The position numbers were made by a program, and so were the translations under genes. DNA of 64,000 bases. Source: Candidatus Mycolicibacterium alkanivorans (GTDB lineage Bacteria > Actinomycetota > Actinomycetes > Mycobacteriales > Mycobacteriaceae). This document shows, piece after piece, positions 10,940 to 17,835 of the stretch. The stretch is taken from assembly GCF_022760805.1 (NCBI RefSeq), contig NZ_JAIVFL010000001.1, forward strand, positions 2,232,001 through 2,296,000. The letters are read 5' to 3'. How positions within the stretch are numbered: the first letter of the stretch is position 1; the number at the start of each line of letters is the position of its first letter. The notes beneath the pieces were generated by a model that searched no databases, was not told where the DNA came from, and saw only the letters and a list, made by a program, of their open reading frames with translations.

Positions 10940-12760
10940 CTAGGGCGCGACCGCCCGCCACGACTTCAGGCTGCGCAACAGCGGGTTCTTCTTGTACCCG
11001 TGGCCGGCCATCCGGCCCAGGATGTTGTCGAGCGTCGCGACCGCGTCGGTGATGTAGGGACCCTTGTTGAGCATCACGCACTCGGCCCGCTCCGCCATGG
11101 CCGCGTCACTGATCTCGGCGCGCGACGGCAGCCCGGTCTTGGCGAGCTGCTCGAGGACCTGGGTCGCCCAGATCACCGGTACGTGCGCCGCCTCGCACAG
11201 CCACAGCGTCTCCTCCTGGACTTCGGCCATCCGCTCGTAGCCGCATTCCACGGCCAGATCCCCGCGCGCGATCATCACCCCGACGCGGCGGCGGCGCATC
11301 GCCGTCAGCAGCAGCTGGGGCAGCCGGTCGAAACCCTGCCGCGTCTCGATCTTGAGCACGACACCCAGTTCGGTATCGCCGAGGCGGGCCAGCTCGTCGA
11401 ACAACCGGATCACGTCGGCGGGTTCACGGACGAAGGACAGCTGGACGAAGTCGGCGAGTTCGACCACCGTCGCCAGATCGGCCACGTCCTTGTCGGTCAG
11501 CGCGGAGATGACCAGATCGGTGTCCGGCACGTTGATTCCCCGGCCGGCGTGCAGCTTGACCGTGCCGTGCGCGGGTTGGTCGATGCGGACGGCCAGGCTG
11601 TCGGGCTGCACGGCCACCACCTCGCCGCCGATCTTGCCGTCGTCGAAGAAGATTCGTTCACCGGCCTCGGCGGTGTCGAAGACCTGCGGCAGGGTGCATC
11701 CAATCCGGGGCGGCTCGTCGACGTCGACCGGCGCGGGTGTGCAGTCCCGCGTCAGGTGCACCACGTCGCCGGCTTTCAGCGTGATGGACTGCTCGACGGC
11801 GGCCAGTTCGCCGACCTCGGTCGCGTCATGCCCACCGGCGGCCACGAGGACAGTGCCCGTTTCCAGGTAAGTGGTCTTCTCGACCGTGACGACGAATCCG
11901 CCGGTGGCCGCGGCGGCGAGCAGCAATCGGCGCTTGGAGCCGCGGGTGTCGTGCAGCACCAGCTCGTCGCCCTCGGCGCGGCGGGCCAGCCAGTCGCCGT
12001 CCACCGGCACCGTGGTCAGGCCCGGTTCCGGTGGTCGGGCCGGCCGGCGCTCGCTGGTGAGCCATCCCCGCGCGGCCGCGACCACCTGGCCGCGGGCGTT
12101 GCGGCTGGGGCGCAGCCGGACGACCTGCGGCCCAGGTTCCAGCGGCCCGGTGCGCAGCTTGGGTCCGCCGAGGTCCATCGCCACCAAACACGGCCGGCCG
12201 GCGGCCGCCGCGGCGGATCTGACGTTGGCGGCCATGGCTTTCCACGCCGCCGCGTCGTCGTGGGCACAGTTGATGCGGGCGATCCGCATCCCGGAGTCGA
12301 CGAAGGTGCGCACCAGGGCGGGATCGGTGGCCGCCTCCGACGGCAGGGTGACCATGATCCGCGCGGCACGGTCTTCGGCTGCCGGCCCCAGCAGTTCGGT
12401 GGCGTTGCGCGCGAGAAGTTGAGCACCCTGCCCGACGGCGGCGATCGCCTGCTCGTCGGCCACCCAGCCGCTGCCGCGCATTGCTGCGATCGCAGCCGAC
12501 ACCGACTGCAGGGTGGCCGCAACGTGGCCTTCGCTGCGACCGAGCGAGGACAATCCGAATCCGGCGAGGCGCTGTTGGAGGTCGCGCAGATCGACCTGCC
12601 GGATCGCCCAGTAGTGCACCAGATTGATTGCGCTGCAGCGATTTTCGCTGGTAACCGGAGCGATCCACGGTTGCCAGCGTTTCTCGGCATCGGCCAGCCG
12701 ATCCAGGAGCGCGCCGACCTCGGTCTGCAGCCGCTGGAGTTGTTGCTCCACCCCGACCAT
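10940..12760 (-). CDS. Pyruvate-kinase-like protein with helical N-terminal extension
   Basis: The protein is 606 residues. Residues 1-120 form a predicted helical domain (VEQQLQRLQTEVGALLDRLA) absent from ordinary pyruvate kinases. From about 125 the pyruvate kinase barrel and B domain are readable: ARINCAHDD, MDLGGPKLRTG, FDDGKIGGEV, VQLSFVREPADV, LKIETRQGFDRL (active-site Lys and Glu) and ARGDLAVECGYERMAEVQEE. The protein stops soon after AECVMLNKGP, so the C-terminal allosteric domain is missing. The usual NFSHG is NCAHD, losing a Ser. It may be a catalytically altered relative rather than the glycolytic enzyme. It is transcribed against the cell-wall cluster. Confidence 0.75.
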   Translation of the reverse strand: MVGVEQQLQRLQTEVGALLDRLADAEKRWQPWIAPVTSENRCSAINLVHYWAIRQVDLRDLQQRLAGFGLSSLGRSEGHVAATLQSVSAAIAAMRGSGWVADEQAIAAVGQGAQLLARNATELLGPAAEDRAARIMVTLPSEAATDPALVRTFVDSGMRIARINCAHDDAAAWKAMAANVRSAAAAAGRPCLVAMDLGGPKLRTGPLEPGPQVVRLRPSRNARGQVVAAARGWLTSERRPARPPEPGLTTVPVDGDWLARRAEGDELVLHDTRGSKRRLLLAAAATGGFVVTVEKTTYLETGTVLVAAGGHDATEVGELAAVEQSITLKAGDVVHLTRDCTPAPVDVDEPPRIGCTLPQVFDTAEAGERIFFDDGKIGGEVVAVQPDSLAVRIDQPAHGTVKLHAGRGINVPDTDLVISALTDKDVADLATVVELADFVQLSFVREPADVIRLFDELARLGDTELGVVLKIETRQGFDRLPQLLLTAMRRRRVGVMIARGDLAVECGYERMAEVQEETLWLCEAAHVPVIWATQVLEQLAKTGLPSRAEISDAAMAERAECVMLNKGPYITDAVATLDNILGRMAGHGYKKNPLLRSLKSWRAVAP

Positions 12761-12793
12761 GGCCCGACGCTAGCCAGACCAGGTTTCCAGCAG

Positions 12794-13033
12794 ATGAACG
12801 ATGCCAGGGATGTGACAATTGGCAATTTATCCTGCCGGCAATGGCCCCCGCGTGAACGGCCGTTCGTGGGTAACCATGGTGGCACGCCAACCAGCGATGC
12901 CGTCGTGCTCGACGGCACGGGTTTGCGCCGGCTGGCCGACGACTCGCAGGTGGTCGCGCTGCGCCGGCTGCTGTACTGCGGGGAGTGGATCCACAGCCAC
13001 GCGCTGCACATCTATATGCCGGAGTGCAGCTGA
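12794..13033 (+). pseudogene. Remnant of [NiFe]-hydrogenase large subunit
   Basis: An open frame of 79 codons whose C-terminal part reads VVALRRLLYCGEWIHSHAL followed by HIYM. This matches the conserved RRLLYCGEW(I)xSHALHxY segment of bidirectional [NiFe]-hydrogenase large subunits. Where an intact protein continues with LHAPDFLG, this one ends PECS-stop. The first 40 residues look unrelated. I read it as an internal scrap of a deleted hydrogenase gene. The other hydrogenase subunits and the active-site CxxC motifs are absent nearby. Confidence 0.5.
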
Positions 13034-13086
13034 GCCCTGTTGTCGCACAGGCCGTTCCGTGTGCGACGCGACTTGTCCTCGCCGAA

Positions 13087-13254
13087 CTAGCCGCTGGCAC
13101 GGTCCAGGAAGCCACGTACCAGTCGTCGTAGCCGGCGGGCGGCGTGGTCGACGTGACGGGTGGTGTGTTCGCGCAGATCCTCGTGGCGCAGCCCGAGGCG
13201 CTCCACGTCACGGGCGCTGTCGCGGTCGTCGCTGAGCTGCGAGTCGGCGGCCAT
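13087..13254 (-). CDS. Possible 55-residue arginine-rich protein
   Basis: A short open frame starting at ATG 13254: MAADSQLSDDRDSARDVERL continuing to LRRLVRGFLDRASG. It is rich in Arg, Asp and His and strongly helical in composition, with mostly G/C third positions. No Shine-Dalgarno is evident and no family is recognised. It could be a genuine small gene, a remnant, or a chance frame in GC-rich DNA. It fills part of the gap between the hydrogenase remnant and the DUF417 gene. Confidence 0.25.
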   Translation of the reverse strand: MAADSQLSDDRDSARDVERLGLRHEDLREHTTRHVDHAARRLRRLVRGFLDRASG

Positions 13255-13455
13255 CGAAGTTGCACGCAGGGAATCCGGCCCTTCGGGCCGCGGCGGTTGC
13301 CGTCGATGTAGGCCTAGAACCGGTGGTTTCTCCCTTCGCTGCCCCTCGGCGGCGGTGATTTCGGTCAGAACCGTTACCCCGGCAACACGTAACGGTCCGT
13401 GGGTTTGGGCGCACCCACCGTCTGTCGAGACACCCGTCGCATGAAAGGTTCACCA

Positions 13456-13950
13456 ATGACAGCAATACAGGTTCACCGTGAGCAGCCCGTCGCACTCCCG
13501 GATTCGACGGTGTCCCGCATCGGCGCGCTGGCGGCGCGCTACGGCTTGGTCGTCGTGATCGGCTGGATCGGCGCACTGAAGTTCACCGCCTACGAGGCGC
13601 AGGGAATCCAGCCTCTGGTGGCGAACAGCCCGCTCATGAGCTGGGTCTACGCGATCGTCTCGGTGGCGACGTTCTCGTCGGTGCTCGGGGTCGTGGAACT
13701 GACCACCGCGGTGCTGCTCGCCGTCAAACCGTTGTTGCCGAAGCTGTCCGTCGCCGGCAGCCTTCTCGCGATCGGACTCTTCGTCGCCACGGTCAGCTTC
13801 CTGTTCACGACGCCCGGAATCGGCGAGCAATCTGCCGGAGGATTTCCGGTGCTTTCCCCGACCGGTCAATTCCTGATCAAGGATGTCGCCCTGCTCGGTG
13901 CCGCAGTGTGGACGCTCGGGGACGGGCTCAGAGCGGTCCGGCGAGCGTGA
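13456..13950 (+). CDS. DUF417 family (YkgB/RclC-like) membrane protein
   Basis: A 164-residue protein with four hydrophobic segments (about residues 28-46, 68-88, 95-118, 136-152). The family pattern is visible in VVIGWIGALKFTAYEAQGIQPLVANSPLMSW, where KFTxYEAxGIxPLVxxSPLMSW is the DUF417 signature, and in SFLFTTPG and GQFLIKDVALLGAA near the end. The ATG at 13456 is preferred over 13441 because AAAGG at 13444-13448 then serves as ribosome site. E. coli RclC belongs to this family and is induced by reactive chlorine; the role here is only inferred. It stands alone. Confidence 0.85.
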   Translation: MTAIQVHREQPVALPDSTVSRIGALAARYGLVVVIGWIGALKFTAYEAQGIQPLVANSPLMSWVYAIVSVATFSSVLGVVELTTAVLLAVKPLLPKLSVAGSLLAIGLFVATVSFLFTTPGIGEQSAGGFPVLSPTGQFLIKDVALLGAAVWTLGDGLRAVRRA

Positions 13951-13980
13951 GCCGAAACGAAACGCCCCCGGGTGACCGGG

Positions 13981-14175
13981 GCCGACCGAATCGAGGAACT
14001 GTGCCTCGGCGATCGGACCGCCGAACCTGTCGATGAGGCAGCATGCCTCGGCCAGAACGGTGACCGGAAGAGACAACTCGTCGATCTGTTCTTCTAGCCA
14101 GCGGCGACAGCGTTCCTGTGCTGTGTCGGACCGATCCGCCAGCGCCACGATGACGTTGGTATCGACCAGGATCAC
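13981..14175 (-). pseudogene. Truncated VapC-type PIN-domain toxin
   Basis: The first 65 residues are good PIN-domain sequence: MILVDTNVIVALADRSD (first catalytic Asp) and LPVTVLAEACCLIDR (catalytic Glu). After FLDSVG the reading frame runs into unrelated sequence and antisense to the DUF417 gene. The second half, with the remaining acidic residues, is gone. GTG start at 14175. It lies directly downstream of a damaged antitoxin gene, so the whole pair is dead. Confidence 0.7.
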
Positions 14176-14184
14176 AACGGCTGG

Positions 14185-14404
14185 TCAGTGGCCGAAGCCG
14201 TCAGCTAGCAACTCGTCCACATGCTGGGATAGGTCGTGGCGTCCGACTCTCGAAACTTCCAACAAATGCGGGCAGTGGTCGGCGCTCGGCTCCAGCACCT
14301 GTGGAGCGGGAGTGCAGGATCGGCTCGACGACGAGCAGCGCACGCTCGACCTGCTCGTCGTCCATCTCGTCGACGAGCAGATGTAGCTGCTCACGGGTAG
14401 TCAT
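14185..14404 (-). pseudogene. Frameshifted antitoxin of the dead VapBC pair
   Basis: It starts MTTREQLHLLVDEMDDEQVE and continues to LPAFVGSFES, an antitoxin-like acidic N-terminal half. Just after SFES the frame must shift by one base (near 14245-14250) to continue as GRHDLSQHVDELLADGFGH-stop, the normal ending of this antitoxin type. Without the shift the frame runs on to RVAS-stop at 14201. The restored stop lies 9 bp upstream of the truncated toxin start, the usual operon order. Confidence 0.65.
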
Positions 14405-14558
14405 GGATCCATGGTGCCAGCCCCGTGCGACGTGCGGGGCGACGTTGTGGTCCGCTGCGCCGCCGACTACGAGTCCACGATTGGATGAGTCGATCCTCGG
14501 GTCGTTGCCTGTCGCCCAGGCCCGGAGGGGTGGTCTTGTTTCCAGCAGGGAATCGACT

Positions 14559-14886
14559 GTGCCGTACGCGCTGCGTGGGCTGCTGTTCTGCGCCGCGTGC
14601 GGCGGATGCAAGGCGTCGCCCGCACCGGAAAGCGAACGACACGCATTCTCTACCACTGCGAGTCTGGTGAGTAGCGTTCTGCATCCGCTGACCTCAGCGA
14701 TCACCCGCGCACCGTCTACCTCCGTGAAGACGAGGTGACTGCGCGACTTGACGCATCGATCACAAGTTGCATCGCCGCATCGCTGAGCGCGACGAACTGA
14801 GGTCCCGGCTTGAGCGGACGGAGCGACCCCGCATCACGTCCGCCGCACAGATCAACGAATTAGTCGAGGAATTAGGCGGGCTCTAG
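14559..14886 (+). pseudogene. Remnant of a large serine recombinase (C-terminal half)
   Basis: Three pieces in shifting frames spell the C-terminal half of a serine recombinase. They are VPYALRGLLFCAACG, then in the next frame RMQGVARTGKRTTRILYHCE (zinc-ribbon region), then DHPRTVYLREDEVTARLD, and finally PRITSAAQINELVEELGGL-stop. Each piece matches the order RPYxLRGLxxCxxCGRRM, DHPRTVYLREDE, PRIxxxQIxxLVxELGGL known in mycobacterial recombinases. At least two frameshifts and one stop are needed. The catalytic N-terminal domain is not found upstream. It marks an earlier mobile element just outside the tRNA-Leu islet. Confidence 0.7.
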
Positions 14887-15008
14887 TCCTCGGTGCGGCA
14901 ACCGGCGCCGAACGTGCACAGGTGTAAGCCAGCCTGGGTCTGCGTCTTGACGACGACCCGTACCAGCGACGAGTCAAGGCGACGGCCGACCTAAGCCGTG
15001 TCGCCGGA

Positions 15009-15028
15009 TGTGTCCGAGGGGGGACTTG
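15009..15028 (+). repeat. Left att-like copy of the tRNA-Leu 3' end
   Basis: TGTGTCCGAGGGGGGACTTG, identical over 20 bases to 17816-17835. Matching ends abruptly on both sides. The copy sits inside a 9-bp inverted repeat (CCGTGTCGC ending at 15004, GCGACACGG from 15036), which the tRNA copy lacks. Confidence 0.75.
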
Positions 15029-15117
15029 GCCATCTGCGACACGGGTTGAGACCTGGCGAATCGGTACCTGATCGTCGTCCGTGCTGGGGAGACTCACTCT
15101 GGTGTCGGGCGGTCGGG

Positions 15118-15552
15118 CTAGGGGTCGAGTTGGGCGGGGGCGACTCGGCACCCGGCGGCTTGGGCTCCGGTGTGCAGGCGTCGGTCCCAGACGGCGATGA
15201 TCAGGCCGGGGTCGCCGACTGCCAACGCGCTGGCCAGATGGACAGCGTCGGCTCCGCGCAAGGCATGGGCTCGGGCGAGGTGGCCGGCGTGCTGTTCGAC
15301 CGTCGCGGTGAGTTCGATTGGGCGGGTGGCGGCCCAGAAGTCCTCCCAGTCACGCTCGGCTTCGGCGAGCTCGGATTCGGTTAGGTCGTGATTGCGGCCT
15401 GCTGCGGCGAGTGCGGCGCGGACTTCGGGGTAGGCCAGGCGGCTGGACAATGCGGCGTCGCAGCCGTCCCATAGCGCGGACGCCAGCGAGCTCCCTGTCT
15501 CGGTGGTGAGAAGTTTGACGAAGGCGCTGGCGTCGAAGTAGACGAGCGGCAC
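15118..15552 (-). CDS. vapC: VapC-type PIN-domain ribonuclease toxin
   Basis: A 144-residue PIN-domain protein, full length. Acidic active-site residues are visible: LVYFDASAFVKLL (Asp7), LAYPEVRAAL (Glu), and HALRGADAVHLASAL with the third Asp, followed by the late AVWDRRLHTGA Asp. VapC toxins cleave tRNA or rRNA and are neutralised by the antitoxin encoded immediately upstream (gap of 3 bp). The pair lies in the tRNA-Leu islet. Nothing in the sequence suggests inactivation. Confidence 0.9.
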   Translation of the reverse strand: MPLVYFDASAFVKLLTTETGSSLASALWDGCDAALSSRLAYPEVRAALAAAGRNHDLTESELAEAERDWEDFWAATRPIELTATVEQHAGHLARAHALRGADAVHLASALAVGDPGLIIAVWDRRLHTGAQAAGCRVAPAQLDP

Positions 15553-15555
15553 CGG

Positions 15556-15816
15556 TCAGCGCCGCTGGTCGCTGACCCGGTCAGACACCGGCCGCCGCGG
15601 TCGGGGCCGGGACCGACCCGCAGCGACGGGCCGCTGCGCGGTGGCCTTGCCAATCACGCCTTCGGCCGTGAGACGCTCCAAGGTGCCTGCGCTGTCCAGC
15701 GCAGCGAGTCGCGCGACCGGAATCCCGCGGTCGGTGATGACGACCTCACCACCAGCCCGAGCTCGATCGAGCCAATCGCTGAGGTGCGCGCGCAACTCGG
15801 TCACGGATACATCCAC
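15556..15816 (-). CDS. vapB: Phd/YefM-type VapB antitoxin
   Basis: 86 residues. The N-terminal half is a Phd/YefM DNA-binding fold: VDVSVTELRAHLSDWLDRAR then GGEVVITDRGIPVARLAAL. The basic, Arg/Pro-rich tail after residue 60 would wrap the toxin. The GTG at 15816 is chosen because homologues start near VDVSVTEL; the upstream frame is open but of different character. Two TGTACA palindromes lie 10-38 bp upstream, fitting autoregulation of the vapBC operon. Confidence 0.85.
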   Translation of the reverse strand: MDVSVTELRAHLSDWLDRARAGGEVVITDRGIPVARLAALDSAGTLERLTAEGVIGKATAQRPVAAGRSRPRPRRPVSDRVSDQRR

Positions 15817-15825
15817 ACCGTGAAC

Positions 15826-15854
15826 TGTACACTCACTGAACCATGATTTGTACA
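15826..15854 (-). promoter_or_regulatory. Candidate vapBC operator: paired TGTACA palindromes
   Basis: TGTACA occurs at 15826-15831 and again at 15849-15854, 23 bp apart start to start (about two helical turns), just upstream of the vapB GTG. Each box is self-complementary and the pair forms an inverted repeat. Phd-type antitoxins bind such sites. No experimental support can be seen in the sequence. Confidence 0.45.
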
Positions 15855-16122
15855 TCTCACTATTGAGCGCGGCAACGACGACCTGAGGGATTGACCTGCG
15901 CAAGCCGGAGGCGCGGTCGGCAACGGGCCGGTACACCGATTCGTCCGCGGTGCTCGTGACGCCGAGACGGTCGATGTCATGGTGGCTGGTCGCCTTCCGG
16001 CCAAGCTGCATCCGAAGGTGTTGCGGCGGACGGTGTTTGCCGTCCCCGGTGGGACTTCGGCGCAGCTGGCGTTCGTAGTCACCTGCATGGCGACGGCAGC
16101 GCCTCGGTGTCGGGCGCCGGGT
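15855..16122. other. Islet spacer without recognisable gene
   Basis: Between the vapB operator and the ApeA-like gene. Both strands have open frames (minus, running into vapB; plus, 15979-16242), but neither gives a recognisable family and both overlap real genes. A plus-strand stretch LPAKLHPKVLRRTVFAVPGG looks protein-like yet I cannot place it. Possibly debris of a lost gene. Confidence 0.3.
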
Positions 16123-17478
16123 TTAGCTTGCAGCAACGAGCCTTTGAATTCCCTGCTTGAGGTGCTGTGTGCGGTGACTGCTGGTGATCGCCTTCATTGG
16201 CGTTCTGTTGCCAGCGACCCGATTCAACAACTCTCCCAGTAGTAACAGTTGGCCTGAGTCGCCAAGAACCTCGATATCCCTTGGATCGTATTCGTATGAC
16301 GGAGCGTGCTTCAAGCTGGTGTAGGCGTCCCAGAACAGTTGGCTCCACTTGTCTAGGTCACCGACGAAGTCTGCAAAAGCCGGACCAACGTGGCGCCCGA
16401 TCGACATTGGTAGCGGTTCGTTCGTCTTCTTTCGTAGCCGACGCGGTAGCGCCCAGGCTCGCCGTAGCTTTTTGTGGAGGTTGGTCCAGTACTCCATCCC
16501 GACAGCCAGTTCGATTAGATGGACCTCTATGCCGGTGCGGCCGTACCTGTATGTGTTCGTAATCGGACCCGTCGCACGCCCGTGTTCGTGGTCAAGACGG
16601 ATCCAGTTGCGGAGCCCTTTAACGCCGCCGATGTGCCCGAGGTAGAACAACGGGACCTCCGTCATCGACTTCGGGCTCGATACACCGCCTTGGCGCGGCA
16701 GCGCCATCAATCGAGAGTTCCAAAGTGTGGCAGAGTCGCGGGGGCTGCCGTCGTCTTCGATCTTGAATTCAACCCTCGCTTGCTCCGCTGGCACGAATCC
16801 TTCGTGGGCGAGATTGATCAGATCTTGGACGGCCAGTAGCGGCACAAGGTGGTCGTGCCACTTCCGCGGTGTGCGGCTTGTTGTCCCCACCACGAGCGGC
16901 GCATTGATCGTTCGCCGGTCGTCAGGGCCGTCAACGTGCCACGTCGAGTCCAGCTTCAAGTTGAAACCGCGTCTGATCCCCAATTCAAGAGGGTCCACCT
17001 CAACCGTTTCAGCCTTGTATTGCTTCCCCCGACTACCGCTGGGAGGAACGATTTCCTCGCGAATGCTGGTTAGCCCCGCCCATCTGGTCACCTGTGGAAT
17101 CTCAAGCTCCACGGCGAGAAACTTGTCGTCCTTGAGCGCCGCAAGGGGCACGTTCACTATCACACCGCGTGTCCGAACAGTTTGGGTGGAAGCTCGTTCC
17201 CCCATCACGTTCGACTGCGAGATGCCGGCGATATCGAAGAAGATGGAACGGGTCACGTTCGTCATCGCGTAGATCGTGTCTGGCAGAGCAAGTCGCTCGC
17301 GGTTTGTGCCGAACTCGCTGTTGTACTGGCGAGTGCGCAAGGTGCCGATGTGGAATAGGTCGTCCTCGGCTAGCCGCACGTAGCCATCTGCTGCCTTGTC
17401 GAGGTTGTACACATCGCCGAAATTCATCCAGAAATGGCCGAGTGTCCCATCCATCGTTTCACGCAGTCGATCCCCCAT
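16123..17478 (-). CDS. ApeA/HEPN-like candidate anti-phage defence protein
   Basis: A 451-residue soluble protein. The N-terminal half resembles the ApeA N-terminal domain: GHFWMNFGD near residue 15, VTRSIFFDIAGISQS, then a beta-rich stretch ending AVELEIPQVTRWAGL, followed by a central PLLAVQDLINLAHEG segment. The C-terminal third is helical and HEPN-like, with IEVHLIELAVGMEYWTNLHK and LFWDAYTSLKHAPSYEYDP. The usual HEPN RN(x4-6)H motif is not obvious; SLKHAP stands where it would be expected. ATG 17478 is chosen for the ordered protein that follows; the frame is open upstream. Codon use is less GC-biased than in neighbouring genes. The ApeA assignment is by fold-level resemblance and is tentative. 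Confidence 0.5.
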   Translation of the reverse strand: MGDRLRETMDGTLGHFWMNFGDVYNLDKAADGYVRLAEDDLFHIGTLRTRQYNSEFGTNRERLALPDTIYAMTNVTRSIFFDIAGISQSNVMGERASTQTVRTRGVIVNVPLAALKDDKFLAVELEIPQVTRWAGLTSIREEIVPPSGSRGKQYKAETVEVDPLELGIRRGFNLKLDSTWHVDGPDDRRTINAPLVVGTTSRTPRKWHDHLVPLLAVQDLINLAHEGFVPAEQARVEFKIEDDGSPRDSATLWNSRLMALPRQGGVSSPKSMTEVPLFYLGHIGGVKGLRNWIRLDHEHGRATGPITNTYRYGRTGIEVHLIELAVGMEYWTNLHKKLRRAWALPRRLRKKTNEPLPMSIGRHVGPAFADFVGDLDKWSQLFWDAYTSLKHAPSYEYDPRDIEVLGDSGQLLLLGELLNRVAGNRTPMKAITSSHRTQHLKQGIQRLVAAS

Positions 17479-17674
17479 GACCGGATCGTTGCACCAAGAG
17501 GCCGAAGGCGGCACGCGCGACACGCGACCCGACCCGGGCCGCGCCCCCGTAGCTAACAGCCGCCCCGCAAGACTCACTGGCTGCCAGAGACGCGAGCCCG
17601 CTGAATGCGTCATGCTCTTCTGCGGTCGTCCTGTGCTCGCTCCGCACGAGCACCACGGTGACACCCCGCGGCAT
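17459..17674 (-). CDS. Possible 71-residue protein overlapping the ApeA-like start
   Basis: ATG 17674 opens a frame, MPRGVTVVLVRSEHRTTAEE, with about 70% G/C third positions. It ends at 17459, overlapping the ApeA-like start by 20 bp in another frame, an arrangement typical of translational coupling. No family is recognised and no strong ribosome site is seen. A competing in-frame extension of the ApeA-like frame covers the same DNA, so at most one is real. It could be a small partner or regulator. Confidence 0.25.
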   Translation of the reverse strand: MPRGVTVVLVRSEHRTTAEEHDAFSGLASLAASESCGAAVSYGGAARVGSRVARAAFGLLVQRSGHGGSTA

Positions 17675-17764
17675 AGCACCGCAATGGGATATTCGCCGTT
17701 CCCGCCGTACGACAGATTTAGGACATCAACGCGATGCCCAATCGATATCAGCAAATGAATACAA

Positions 17765-17790
17765 CCCGCTCCTATCCAGTTCAGAGCGGG
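17765..17790. terminator. Hairpin between islet and tRNA-Leu
   Basis: CCCGCTC (17765-17771) pairs with GAGCGGG (17784-17790) around a 12-base loop. On the plus strand it is followed by a T-rich run (CTTTCTATATTTTT), and on the minus strand by TTGTATTCATTT, so it can act for the tRNA transcript, which reads leftwards. It lies inside the right repeat boundary. Confidence 0.6.
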
Positions 17791-17815
17791 CTTTCTATAT
17801 TTTTAGCTAACAAAT

Positions 17816-17835
17816 TGTGTCCGAGGGGGGACTTG
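17816..17835 (+). repeat. Right att-like copy (3' end of tRNA-Leu)
   Basis: Same 20 bases as 15009-15028. On the minus strand it covers the tRNA 3' acceptor strand, discriminator and part of the T arm plus two downstream bases, the usual core position for integrases that use a tRNA 3' end. Confidence 0.75.

Larger units (their letters stand above)
15009..17835. mobile_element. 2.8-kb islet bounded by direct repeats of the tRNA-Leu 3' end
   Basis: The identical 20-bp sequence at 15009-15028 and 17816-17835 is the last part of the tRNA-Leu(GAG) gene plus two flanking bases. This is the classic footprint of site-specific integration into a tRNA 3' end. Between the copies lie an intact VapBC pair, an ApeA/HEPN-like gene and a possible small ORF, all on the minus strand, in DNA visibly less GC-rich than its neighbours. 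No integrase gene is present. It may be a deletion remnant of a larger element or a small passenger element mobilised in trans. Confidence 0.65.

Noticed and set aside
15979..16242. Plus-strand frame starting MVAGRLPAKLHPKVLRRTVF
   Set aside because: Looks weakly protein-like, but I cannot tie it to any family and it overlaps the end of the ApeA-like gene; kept only as unexplained spacer.
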